A stretch of DNA of 12,468 nt from JBBRWO01 sp038249135 (GCA_038249135.1 JBBRWO010000058.1:1-12468); one strand, 5' to 3'; shown: positions 1-6,195, counted from the stretch's first letter. Made by a program: numbers and translations. Notes: a model not told the origin generated them from the sequence alone.

Positions 1-219
1 GCACCCGTCGAGAATGACACCGGCGAGACCCTCTATGCGCTGCCTTCCAAGTCCCTCCCGGCTGGTGGCGCGCAGACGGTTGCGCTCAGCTACAGCACGG
101 TGCCCGCTGCGGAGCCCGAGACGGGTCCCTCGGCCAATGCCATCATCTTCTCGCTGCTCGGCGTGCTGGGGCTCGCAATCGTCGTACTCATGGTCATGGT
201 CAGGCGACGTCCGTCGTGA
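1..219 (+). CDS. C-terminal part of a single-pass membrane protein of unknown function
   Basis: This reading frame is open from the window edge and ends in TGA, giving the last 72 residues of a longer protein. The first ~45 residues are rich in Ala, Pro, Ser and Thr and look like the end of an extracytoplasmic region. A hydrophobic helix follows at about residues 48-67 (IIFSLLGVLGLAIVVLMVMV), then an RRRPS tail. By the positive-inside rule the tail is cytoplasmic and the rest lies outside. Its stop overlaps the GTG start of queH in a GTGA arrangement, so the two are probably co-transcribed and translationally coupled. The visible part matches no family I recognise; the N-terminus, which might identify it, is outside the window. 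Confidence 0.7.
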   Translation, partial: APVENDTGETLYALPSKSLPAGGAQTVALSYSTVPAAEPETGPSANAIIFSLLGVLGLAIVVLMVMVRRRPS

Positions 220-779
220 AGTTGCTGCTTCATGCATGCTGCGGACCGTGCTTGATCGAGCCGTTGGACGCGCTCAAAGCGCAAGCGGAAACGGTCACCA
301 TCTTCTACGCTAACCCCAACATCCACCCCGCGGCGGAGTACGAGCGACGTCGGGACGCGATGAGGGAGTACGCCGCGCACGAGAACGTGGACGTCGTCGA
401 GGCCCCCTATGATCCGGCTCGATGGATGGTAGCCGTAGGACCGCTGGCGGAGGCCGGCACCGAACGATGCCGCGCATGTTTCCGGCTGCGTCTCGAGGAG
501 TCGGCCCGCTACGCCGCCGACAACGGCTTCAACGCGATTGCCACGACGCTGACCGTCAGTCCGTATCAAGACGGTGCGGTCATCGCCGAGGAAGGCGAGC
601 GTGCGGCACGAGAGGTCGGCATCGCCTATGTGCACAAGGACTTCCGTGACAGGTATCCCGAGGCCACACGGCGATCGCGTGAGATCGGCATGTATCGCCA
701 GAATTATTGCGGGTGCGTACTGTCCGATGTCGAGGCACGGCAGGCGAGGGCGGAGCGTCGCGCCAAAAAGCGCAGCTGA
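216..779 (+). CDS. queH: Epoxyqueuosine reductase QueH (DUF208 family)
   Basis: QueH catalyses the last step of queuosine synthesis, reducing epoxyqueuosine to queuosine in the tRNA anticodon. It is a non-homologous replacement for the cobalamin-dependent QueG. The 187-residue protein is of normal family length and carries all hallmark cysteines: HACCGPC near the N-terminus (Cys8, Cys9, Cys12), ERCRACF (Cys85, Cys88) and YRQNYCGC near the C-terminus (Cys165, Cys167). In this family cysteines of these motifs hold an iron-sulfur cluster and an adjacent metal. The start is GTG at 216, overlapping the stop of the preceding membrane-protein gene; starting here places the HACCGPC motif at the very N-terminus, as is usual. 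queA and tgt lie downstream, so three pathway genes are close together, although a minus-strand PHP gene separates queH from queA. The basic tail (RAERRAKKRS) could contact tRNA, which is inference. Confidence 0.93.
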   Translation: MKLLLHACCGPCLIEPLDALKAQAETVTIFYANPNIHPAAEYERRRDAMREYAAHENVDVVEAPYDPARWMVAVGPLAEAGTERCRACFRLRLEESARYAADNGFNAIATTLTVSPYQDGAVIAEEGERAAREVGIAYVHKDFRDRYPEATRRSREIGMYRQNYCGCVLSDVEARQARAERRAKKRS

Positions 780-1517
780 TTACTCGAGTAGCCCTCGCTC
801 GCTCTCGCGCTGCTTGCGTTCGCGATCGCGCCGCTTGATCGTCGGAATCTTTCGAGCGTACGAGAATGCGCGAAAGGGGTTGAATGTGGGTCCACTTCCG
901 CGGGTGGCTTTTGCCTCGATGGCGGCGCGCAGATCCTCCGCGTTCACGCCCGGAAACACCGTGCGACTCGTGCCGATGACCGAGAGGATGTGCGCGTCAC
1001 TGCCCCCTACGGCGGCGAGGCGAGCGCTGTTGGCGCGCCAGTATGCACGCGCCCGGAAGTTGGCGAAGAAGAGCAGTGGTGTCGAGTTCGCCACTTCGAC
1101 GGCGTCGTAGTCCACGCAATCGTATGTCTCGGTGGTTCCTCGGCATAGCCCGTGTTTGTCCCACCAGAGCGGCGCGTAGGGGTGGGCGGCGACCGCGATT
1201 CCGCCTTGCGCGTGGATCGCGGCCACGGTCGATGTCGCATTCATCCGTGGGCTGATCGGATCCGGAGTCCAGAGCCCGAGGATGTGACCGTCAGAGCTCT
1301 CAACCTCTTGGCCTACGACGATATCGACGTCGTAGTTACCTGAGCTCGCGAGTTCCGCTGCCTCAAGGGCACCCTCGTTGGTGTTGTGATCGCAGATAGC
1401 GATAACGGCGAGGTCGGTACGGGCGCTCGCCCACTCGAGAACTTCTCGCGGGGAGGCGGTTCCGTCTGACGCCGTTGTATGAACGTGCATGTCCGCTGTC
1501 GAGTATCCCTGTCGCAT
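780..1517 (-). CDS. PHP-domain metal-dependent phosphoesterase
   Basis: This 245-residue protein has a single PHP domain, the fold of histidinol-phosphatase-like and YciV/RNase AM-like phosphoesterases that use two or three metal ions. Visible metal ligands are HVHTTASDG (His11, His13, Asp18), CDHN (Asp43, His44), Glu71 and His78 in GQEVESSDGH, AAHP (His112) and GGSDAH (Asp174, His176). The set looks complete, so it should be active; substrate unknown. The C-terminal ~25 residues are strongly basic and charged. The reading frame stays open upstream to a GTG at 1628, but that extension is low-complexity, overlaps queA and has no family motif, so I start at ATG 1517; ATG 1490 would leave the HxH motif at the very start. 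No Shine-Dalgarno sequence precedes 1517. It diverges from queA and converges on queH with no base between the two stop codons. A standalone phosphoesterase of nucleotides, oligonucleotides or sugar phosphates is as far as the sequence goes. Confidence 0.85.
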   Translation of the reverse strand: MRQGYSTADMHVHTTASDGTASPREVLEWASARTDLAVIAICDHNTNEGALEAAELASSGNYDVDIVVGQEVESSDGHILGLWTPDPISPRMNATSTVAAIHAQGGIAVAAHPYAPLWWDKHGLCRGTTETYDCVDYDAVEVANSTPLLFFANFRARAYWRANSARLAAVGGSDAHILSVIGTSRTVFPGVNAEDLRAAIEAKATRGSGPTFNPFRAFSYARKIPTIKRRDRERKQRESERGLLE

Positions 1518-1526
1518 GGCGCGAAC

Positions 1527-1534
1527 ATGGTAGC
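1527..1534 (-). promoter_or_regulatory. Candidate -10 element for the PHP gene
   Basis: Read on the minus strand the sequence is GCTACCAT, with TACCAT fitting the TAnnnT consensus of housekeeping actinobacterial -10 boxes. It ends 9 bases before the chosen PHP ATG, which has no Shine-Dalgarno sequence, so the transcript could be leaderless or nearly so. No clear -35 box is present. This is a weak call from sequence alone. Confidence 0.25.
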
Positions 1535-1568
1535 ACACGACATGGAGACGCTTGGTGTCATATCCCTG

Positions 1569-1577
1569 CGCTACACT
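1569..1577 (+). promoter_or_regulatory. Candidate -10 element for queA
   Basis: CGCTACACT contains TACACT, a TAnnnT-type -10 box, 43 bases upstream of the queA start. The identical nine bases occur just upstream of tgt (4482-4490), and a related GCTACCAT precedes the PHP gene on the other strand. The -35 region is poor (TTGGTG only 14 bases upstream). Transcription would start near 1584 and give a leader of about 35 bases containing the ribosome-binding site. Confidence 0.35.
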
Positions 1578-1610
1578 TGATTCTAGCGAACGCACCCGCC
1601 GCGACCATCG

Positions 1611-1615
1611 AGGAG
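1611..1615 (+). promoter_or_regulatory. Ribosome-binding site of queA
   Basis: AGGAG lies 5 bases before ATG 1621. It decides the start, because the frame is open further upstream to 1552 without another good ribosome-binding site. Confidence 0.7.
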
Positions 1616-1620
1616 CACGA

Positions 1621-2661
1621 ATGCGCACCGACGACTTCGACTACGATCTGCCGAGCGGACTCATAGCTCAAGAACCGGTCGAGCCTCGTGATTCGTGCCG
1701 GCTCCTCGTGCTTGATCGAGCGAGCGGCCAGATCGACCACCGCGTGTTCAGCGACCTGTCGGAGTACGTCCGTGCCGGTGACGTCGTCGTGGTCAACGAG
1801 ACCCGTGTCCTGCCCGCGAGACTCAAGGGCGTCAAGGACGAGACGGGTGGCCTGGTGGAAGTGCTGCTGCTTCGCGAGCGGTATGAGGGCGCGTGGGAGT
1901 GCCTGGTCAAGCCAGGACGTCGTCTCAAGCCCGGGGCGAAGATGGTGTTTGGCGACGGGGCCATGACGGGCTTGATAGTCGAGACGTTGGACGAGGGCGG
2001 CGGACGACTCGTGCAGTTCAGCCTCGCCGCCGGCGAGCGCGGATTCCTCGACATCGTGCACCGTATCGGCGAGATGCCGCTGCCGCCCTACATCACGCGG
2101 CAGGTGTCCGATCCCGAGCTGTACCAGACCGTGTTCAGCCGAGAAGAGCGCTCCGCAGCCGCCCCAACGGCAGGACTCCATTTCACGCCCGAGCTTCTGC
2201 AGCGCATCGAGGCCGCCGGCGCTCGCATCGAGACCGTCGAGCTTGACGTGGGCATCGATACCTTCCGTCCCGTCTCGGAGGACGATCCCGCCCAGCATCA
2301 CATCCACTCGGAGCACTTCCGTGTGCCAAAGCGAACCGCGGAGGTCATCAACGAGGCACGCAGGCGAGGTGGGCGCATCTTCGCTATCGGGACCACGAGC
2401 GTCCGTGCGCTCGAGAGTACGTGGGACGAGGATCGTGAAGAGGTCGCAGCCGCAGAGGGCTCAACATCACTCTTTATTCTGCCCGGGTACCGGTTCCGGG
2501 TCGTGGATGCTATCGTCACGAACTTTCACGTTCCACGCTCCACGCTGCTCATGATGATAAGTGCGTTTGCGGCCCGGGGTCAGATCCTCGACGCCTATGC
2601 CCTCGCACAAGAGGAGCGCTATCGGTTCCTGTCGTTTGGCGACGCGATGCTCATCCTCTAG
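1621..2661 (+). CDS. queA: S-adenosylmethionine:tRNA ribosyltransferase-isomerase QueA
   Basis: QueA transfers and isomerises the ribosyl group of S-adenosylmethionine onto 7-aminomethyl-7-deazaguanine (preQ1) already placed in tRNA, making epoxyqueuosine. The 346-residue length is normal. Family signatures in order are FDYDLPSGLIAQEPVEPRDS at the N-terminus, GDVVVVNETRVLPARLKG, AAPTAGLHFTPELL, TFRPV followed by HHIHSEHFRVP, IFAIGTTSVRALES, ILPGYRFRVVDAIVTNFHVP and the terminal FLSFGDAMLIL. The segment before TFRPV reads DVGIDTF, where many homologues have HVG-x-GTF, so a usually glycine position is Asp; this may be a lineage variant. The start is ATG 1621, set by the AGGAG site and by the family N-terminus. 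It diverges from the PHP gene; its usual partner tgt is 1.8 kb downstream beyond the minus-strand sigma/anti-sigma pair, so queA is probably transcribed alone. Confidence 0.97.
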   Translation: MRTDDFDYDLPSGLIAQEPVEPRDSCRLLVLDRASGQIDHRVFSDLSEYVRAGDVVVVNETRVLPARLKGVKDETGGLVEVLLLRERYEGAWECLVKPGRRLKPGAKMVFGDGAMTGLIVETLDEGGGRLVQFSLAAGERGFLDIVHRIGEMPLPPYITRQVSDPELYQTVFSREERSAAAPTAGLHFTPELLQRIEAAGARIETVELDVGIDTFRPVSEDDPAQHHIHSEHFRVPKRTAEVINEARRRGGRIFAIGTTSVRALESTWDEDREEVAAAEGSTSLFILPGYRFRVVDAIVTNFHVPRSTLLMMISAFAARGQILDAYALAQEERYRFLSFGDAMLIL

Positions 2662-2688
2662 GCGAGACTCGGTTCAGAACCCAGCGTG

Positions 2689-2707
2689 GCTAGCGGGCGC
2701 TGCTAGC
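2689..2707. terminator. Weak inverted repeat between the convergent queA and anti-sigma genes
   Basis: GCTAGC, a 7-base loop and GCTAGC again form a 6-bp stem in the 41-base gap between two convergent stop codons; the anti-sigma stop codon lies within the right arm. The position suits a bidirectional terminator, but the stem is short and there is no T-run on either side. Confidence 0.25.
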
Positions 2708-3812
2708 GTGCGCGGGTCCACCACGTCCAGTTGGGGTTGCCAGCCGCCGGATCGCTCGGCCCGCTTCCCGGGCCAACAGCGATACCTGATAGCTCGCTGC
2801 CTGCAGCGAGACGATAGATCTGGACACCGGACGTGTCATCGGCGAGCCGGGTGAATGTGGGTGAACCATCAACGTTCGTGGGCGCGGCGATGTTGGTCGG
2901 CAGATTCGGCCACTGCCCGAAGTCCGAGATGACCGCGCTCGTCAGCTGGTAGAGGTTCCCTCCGTACGTGCGTACAACGCGATCGAAAGCAAGCAACTGC
3001 CCATTCGTCTCGTCCAGTACGTAGAGCCGGGCCGGATCGTCCGCCTTGAACACAGCGTGGCTCTTAGGTCCCGATCCGCCACCGAGCGCGGAAGTCACGG
3101 TCCCCGCAGGGGCCAGGCCATCCGTCGCGATCGTGCTCGGTCCGGACAGTACATAGGCCGCGCTCTCCACGGTGATATACGAGCCTGCGGCCTCAACCGG
3201 CGGCGCGACGGTGATGGCGGAGTCGGCCGCCTCCGGGGCAATCTCGGGGGCCGCGCCGGTGGTTCCGTACTTCGCGGTCGCCTCGGGGGAGCTCGAAAGC
3301 ATCGCGTCAGTGGCCGGACTTGTGGTGAGTATCCGTATGCCCGCGCTCGCGACGACGCCTACCGATGCCACAAAGATGACCGCGGCGCTGGCCCATGTGA
3401 CGGCTTCTTGCCGAGACAATCCACGCATCCATCGGCGTGCTGCGTGAAGCGGTGCCGTTCGGGTGTCGCCGGCGTATGCATCCGACGCCCCGGTGTTCTC
3501 TGTAGCGGTTGAGACAGCCTCGACCCCGCGGCCCGAATCCTCGGTGCTCGCAACTGCCGCTTGAGCCGCGAGCCGGGCCGCGACTTCCTTGGTGCGTGCG
3601 TCCTCAGTTCGGACAGTAGCCATCACGCGATCGACCAGATCCCCGGCAGGCGCGGGGCTGGGGGTGCTCCGCGCGAGCAGCAGAGTGCGGACGAAGACCG
3701 AGCACGTCGCGCAGCCCAGGCAGTGCTCCTTGGCTTCGGCGAGCTGCTCGGCGTCGAGGGGTGCGCGATCGAGAGCGTCTGAGATGAGTCCCTGAGCGGT
3801 CAGACAATCCAC
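2703..3812 (-). CDS. Membrane anti-sigma factor with zinc-binding (ZAS-type) N-terminus
   Basis: This 369-residue protein probably binds and silences the ECF sigma factor encoded just before it. The N-terminal domain has the anti-sigma zinc motif HxxxCxxC (His30, Cys34, Cys37) with an upstream Cys3 as likely fourth ligand. A polar Ala/Thr-rich linker follows (about 48-125), then one transmembrane helix at about 138-159. The outer part (160-369) begins Ala/Pro-rich and becomes a more ordered region with YVLDETNGQLLAFDRVVRTY and FTRLADDTSGVQIYRL; I recognise no domain in it. The start is GTG 3812, one base after the sigma stop, with GGAGG 8 bases upstream; the frame is open further back only as a shadow of the sigma gene. 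The outer domain is the likely sensor, with release of sigma by conformational change or proteolysis (inference from the family). The extreme C-terminus is rich in Gly, Pro and Trp (PNWTWWTRAR). Confidence 0.85.
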   Translation of the reverse strand: MDCLTAQGLISDALDRAPLDAEQLAEAKEHCLGCATCSVFVRTLLLARSTPSPAPAGDLVDRVMATVRTEDARTKEVAARLAAQAAVASTEDSGRGVEAVSTATENTGASDAYAGDTRTAPLHAARRWMRGLSRQEAVTWASAAVIFVASVGVVASAGIRILTTSPATDAMLSSSPEATAKYGTTGAAPEIAPEAADSAITVAPPVEAAGSYITVESAAYVLSGPSTIATDGLAPAGTVTSALGGGSGPKSHAVFKADDPARLYVLDETNGQLLAFDRVVRTYGGNLYQLTSAVISDFGQWPNLPTNIAAPTNVDGSPTFTRLADDTSGVQIYRLAAGSELSGIAVGPGSGPSDPAAGNPNWTWWTRAR

Positions 3813-3813
3813 G

Positions 3814-4359
3814 TCAGGCACCTCCAGCTGTGAGTCCGAGGGAGTGGGCGAGCGAGCGGCGGGCGCGAAACACCCGTGATTTGACGGTTCCGGCGGGAAC
3901 GCCGAGGGCCTCCGATGCGTCAGCGTACGTGAGACCGAAGAGCGCGACCGCGGAGAACGCATCGCGGTCCTCGGTCTGCAGCGACGCGATTGCTCGTTCG
4001 AGCGACACCGACAACGAGACCGCATCGGCGAGGTCGCCTGGTGCCGCGATCGTGTCGAGCGGGTCCAGCGTGATGGGTCGGCGCTTGCCAGCGCGAACGA
4101 CATCGAGGCACGCGTTCCTAGTCACGCGAAACAGCCACGTAGAGAACTTCGCACGCTCATCGAATGTCGAGATCGAACGGAACACCTTGATCCATACCTC
4201 CTGCACGACGTCTTCGGCAGTCGACGGGTCGCCAAAGAACCGCAGCGCATGCGCGTACACCGCAGGCGTGTGGGCACGCACGAGCGCTTCAAAAGCGTCG
4301 AGGTCGCCGTTCTTGGCCGCGCCCAGGAGCGCAGTGTCGTCGATGGTTCGTTCAGCCAT
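3814..4359 (-). CDS. ECF-family RNA polymerase sigma factor
   Basis: This 181-residue protein has the two-domain layout of extracytoplasmic-function (group 4) sigma factors. Region 2 spans about 22-91, with the core-binding and -10-melting segment around GDPSTAEDVVQEVWIKVF and FSTWLFRVTRNACLDVVR. Region 4 spans about 120-172, with the helix-turn-helix LTYADASEALGVPAGTVKSRVFRARRSL that reads the -35 element. There is no region 1.1 or 3. The start ATG 4359 has AGGG 8 bases upstream. The downstream zinc-motif anti-sigma gene begins one base after this stop, so the pair should be coupled and made in fixed ratio. A GAACC-16-CGTC element lies just upstream and would fit autoregulation. The exact ECF subgroup and signal cannot be assigned by eye. 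Confidence 0.95.
   Translation of the reverse strand: MAERTIDDTALLGAAKNGDLDAFEALVRAHTPAVYAHALRFFGDPSTAEDVVQEVWIKVFRSISTFDERAKFSTWLFRVTRNACLDVVRAGKRRPITLDPLDTIAAPGDLADAVSLSVSLERAIASLQTEDRDAFSAVALFGLTYADASEALGVPAGTVKSRVFRARRSLAHSLGLTAGGA
3821..3825 (-). promoter_or_regulatory. Ribosome-binding site of the anti-sigma gene
   Basis: GGAGG on the minus strand, inside the last codons of the sigma gene, lies 8 bases before GTG 3812. It selects this GTG over the GTG three codons earlier, which overlaps the site itself. Confidence 0.65.
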
Positions 4360-4373
4360 GTCACTAGCCCTAT

Positions 4374-4398
4374 GACGCGCGGAGGGGGCCGATGGTTC
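4374..4398 (-). promoter_or_regulatory. Candidate ECF-type autoregulatory promoter of the sigma gene
   Basis: On the minus strand GAACC (4398-4394) is followed by 16 bases and CGTC (4377-4374). This matches the widespread ECF promoter pattern of an AAC-containing -35 box and a CGTC-type -10 box. Transcription would start about 8 bases before the sigma ATG. A second GAACC occurs 11 bases further upstream. Spacing and position are right, but the motif is short and could occur by chance. Confidence 0.4.
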
Positions 4399-4481
4399 TC
4401 GGTCGGTTCAGTCTACCCGAGCGAGGACCTGCGGCGCGGCGCGGAACCGGATACGATTCTGGCCGCCACGAGAGGGGAATT

Positions 4482-4490
4482 CGCTACACT
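4482..4490 (+). promoter_or_regulatory. Candidate -10 element for tgt, suggesting a leaderless transcript
   Basis: CGCTACACT, identical to the element upstream of queA, contains the TAnnnT box TACACT. Only 7 bases separate it from the tgt ATG at 4498, which is the normal distance from a -10 box to the transcription start. There is no Shine-Dalgarno sequence in the usual window; the nearest purine run, AGAGGGG, is 20 bases away. Together these suggest that transcription starts at or beside the ATG. No convincing -35 box is visible. Confidence 0.4.
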
Positions 4491-4497
4491 GACGCAC

Positions 4498-5619
4498 ATG
4501 ACACTCTTCGACTTCGATCTCATCGCCACCGACCCGACCACCTCGGCGCGTCGTGGGAGCTTTCAGACCGCACACGGGACGGTGGAGACGCCGCTGTTCA
4601 TGCCGGTCGGGACCCGGGCGACCGTCAAAGGGGTGACGACACCGCAGCTGCATGAGCTGGGTGCGCAGGTGCTGCTCTCCAACACCTATCACCTCTTCTT
4701 GCGCCCGGGCTCCGACATAGTGCGCGAGGCCGGCGGCCTGCACTCGTTCATGAACTGGGACCGCGCCATCCTCACGGATTCCGGTGGCTTCCAGATATTC
4801 AGCCTCGCCGACACGCTCAAACTCTCAGATGACGGCGTCGAGTTCCGCTCGATCCTAGACGGGGCCAAGCACTTCTGGACGCCGGAGGAGAACATGCGCG
4901 TCCAGCAGGACCTCGGCGCCGACATCGCCATGCAGCTCGACCAGTGCCCGCCGTATCCGGCAGAGAAGGAGTTTGTCGCTACAGCGGTGCGCCGCAGCGC
5001 CGAGTGGGCGGCACGCTGCAAGGTCGCACACTCCCGCGAGGACCAGGCGCTCTTCGGTATCGTACAGGGCGGGGTCTTTGAGGACCTGCGCCTCGAAAGT
5101 GTCGACCGGCTCACGGAGCTTGATCTTCCTGGCTATGGCATCGGCGGCTACTCGGTGGGCGAGCCGCACGAATTGATGCTCGAATCGCTGGGTCCAGTAT
5201 GTGACGCGATGCCAGCCAACAAGCCGCGCTATCTTATGGGCGTGGGCAACCCGACTACGATTCTCCAGGCCATCGGACTCGGCGTGGACATGTTCGACTG
5301 CGTGCTTCCCACGAGGACGGCCCGTATGGGCACTGCGTTCTCCTCGGCAGGGCGGATGAATCTCAAGAACGCGAAGTACGCCCGTGACTTCGGGCCGCTG
5401 GATGAGGCGTGCACGTGTCCGGTCTGCACTCAGTACTCGCGTGCCTACCTGCGCCATCTCGTTTCGATGAAGGAGATGTTGGCATCGATCCTTCTCTCCA
5501 TACACAACTTACACTTCCTGCTCGATCTCACCGCCCGAGCGCGCGTTGCCGTCGAGGAGCGACGTTACGGCGCATTCCTCGCCGAGTGGCTCGCCTCTCC
5601 CGGGGCGGCAGACTACTAG
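4498..5619 (+). CDS. tgt: tRNA-guanine transglycosylase Tgt
   Basis: Tgt exchanges the wobble guanine of GUN-anticodon tRNAs (Asn, Asp, His, Tyr) for preQ1, the step before QueA and QueH. The 373-residue length is normal. Visible signatures are the N-terminal GTVETPLFMPVGTRATVKGV, LTDSGGFQIFSL with the conserved active-site Asp94, FGIVQGG, GIGGYSVGEP, YLMGVGNP and VDMFDCVLPTRTARMG, which holds the nucleophilic Asp region (264/267) and the tRNA-recognition loop. The structural zinc site is CTCPVC (Cys305, Cys307, Cys310) with His336 in SIHNLHFL. The start is ATG 4498, which fits the family N-terminus; the open frame upstream is a shadow of the sigma gene. It diverges from the sigma gene and heads the run toward yajC-secD-secF. 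Confidence 0.97.
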   Translation: MTLFDFDLIATDPTTSARRGSFQTAHGTVETPLFMPVGTRATVKGVTTPQLHELGAQVLLSNTYHLFLRPGSDIVREAGGLHSFMNWDRAILTDSGGFQIFSLADTLKLSDDGVEFRSILDGAKHFWTPEENMRVQQDLGADIAMQLDQCPPYPAEKEFVATAVRRSAEWAARCKVAHSREDQALFGIVQGGVFEDLRLESVDRLTELDLPGYGIGGYSVGEPHELMLESLGPVCDAMPANKPRYLMGVGNPTTILQAIGLGVDMFDCVLPTRTARMGTAFSSAGRMNLKNAKYARDFGPLDEACTCPVCTQYSRAYLRHLVSMKEMLASILLSIHNLHFLLDLTARARVAVEERRYGAFLAEWLASPGAADY

Positions 5620-5655
5620 GATCGCGGATAACTCATGCTCTTTCGCCGCATACTC

Positions 5656-5684
5656 TTCATTCCGAGAGGGACTGTGGGTATGAT
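5656..5684 (+). promoter_or_regulatory. Candidate promoter for yajC-secD-secF
   Basis: TTCATT (5656-5661), a 17-base spacer and TATGAT (5679-5684) form a housekeeping-type promoter in the 117-base gap after tgt. The -10 box matches 5 of 6 consensus bases and is preceded by TGTGGG; the -35 box matches 3 of 6. It would let the Sec genes be transcribed separately from tgt. The rest of the gap has no clear terminator. Confidence 0.4.
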
Positions 5685-5692
5685 TGGGCGTC

Positions 5693-5715
5693 GGCCAGCG
5701 CGCCGGTGACTGGCC
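5693..5715 (+). other. Short inverted repeat in the yajC leader
   Basis: GGCCAG and CTGGCC form a perfect 6-bp stem around an 11-base GC-rich loop, between the candidate promoter and the yajC ribosome-binding site (AAAGG at 5724-5728). It could be an mRNA leader hairpin, but in GC-rich DNA a stem this short is weak evidence. Confidence 0.25.
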
Positions 5716-5736
5716 ACACGTCGAAAGGTGTCACAC

Positions 5737-6114
5737 ATGGGTGGTTCGAGCTCGAGTTCGCTCGTCTTTCTCATCGCGGCTGCCGCGATGTTTTACGTAC
5801 TGATCATCCGACCGCAGCAGAAGCGGGCAAAGCAGCAGGCGAGTATGCTGAATACGCTGGAGCCGGGTGTCGAGATCGTAACGATAGGCGGCATCTACGG
5901 GACCATCGTCGTGGCCGGTGAGGAGCGTCTGCTCATCCGCGTGGCTGATGGATCCGAGTTCGAGATCGCGCGTCGCGCCGTCGGCAGTATCATTCCTGTG
6001 ACCGACGAGATGGATGATGCAGGTGATGACTTGGATGCCGAGACGGACTCGGGCGTGTCCACGTCGATCGCCGCGGTTGATGAGTCCGCTGGCGAGATAA
6101 GCCAGAACGACTAG
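5737..6114 (+). CDS. yajC: Sec translocon accessory protein YajC
   Basis: YajC is a small membrane protein that associates with SecD-SecF at the SecYEG channel. The 125-residue product has the expected single N-terminal transmembrane helix (about 9-24), followed by the signature RPQQKR and the compact domain PGVEIVTIGGIYGTIV, with EFEIARRAVGSIIPV at its end. The C-terminal ~35 residues are acidic and Ser/Asp-rich (DEMDDAGDDLDAETD) and probably disordered. I start at ATG 5737 because AAAGG sits 8 bases upstream; a GTG at 5728 is in frame but overlaps that site. secD follows after 110 bases, a long gap for an operon, which contains hairpins. Placement before secD-secF is the standard arrangement. 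Confidence 0.95.
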   Translation: MGGSSSSSLVFLIAAAAMFYVLIIRPQQKRAKQQASMLNTLEPGVEIVTIGGIYGTIVVAGEERLLIRVADGSEFEIARRAVGSIIPVTDEMDDAGDDLDAETDSGVSTSIAAVDESAGEISQND

Positions 6115-6130
6115 TACGGAACCTCGTCGG

Positions 6131-6155
6131 CAGCCGTCGCGCGAAGTGACGGCTG
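6131..6155 (+). other. Hairpin between yajC and secD
   Basis: CAGCCGTC and GACGGCTG form a perfect 8-bp stem, extendable inward by a G-U and a C-G pair to 10 bp around a GCGAA loop. It starts 16 bases after the yajC stop and has no T-run. It could be a partial terminator or a processing/stability element that lets yajC be expressed at a different level from secD-secF. Confidence 0.45.
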
Positions 6156-6180
6156 GCCGGCTGGAACTAGCAGATGCAAG

Positions 6181-6195
6181 CTCCCTGTACGGGAG
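6181..6195 (+). other. Small hairpin upstream of the secD ribosome-binding site
   Basis: CTCCC-TGTAC-GGGAG forms a 5-bp stem with a 5-base loop, 29 bases before the secD ATG. The CTCCC arm is also complementary to a Shine-Dalgarno-like GGGAG. It matches no riboswitch I know. Confidence 0.25.

Noticed and set aside
1518..1628. N-terminal extension of the PHP protein to GTG 1628
   Set aside because: The extra 37 residues precede the usual PHP N-terminus, overlap the queA start and ribosome-binding site, and would remove room for both divergent promoters.
3813..4103. N-terminal extension of the anti-sigma reading frame to 4103
   Set aside because: It lies wholly inside the sigma gene in another frame. 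The GGAGG site and the zinc motif both point to GTG 3812.
3830..4375. A 181-codon plus-strand frame across the sigma gene
   Set aside because: It is an antisense shadow of the sigma factor, whose two domains are unmistakable on the minus strand. The product is a low-complexity Ser/Arg/Ala sequence.
2662..4497. Insertion-sequence or integron origin of the sigma/anti-sigma segment
   Set aside because: I see no transposase, terminal inverted repeats, target-site duplication or tRNA fragment at its edges; GCTAGC near 2689 and ACTAGC near 4363 are too short to be meaningful.
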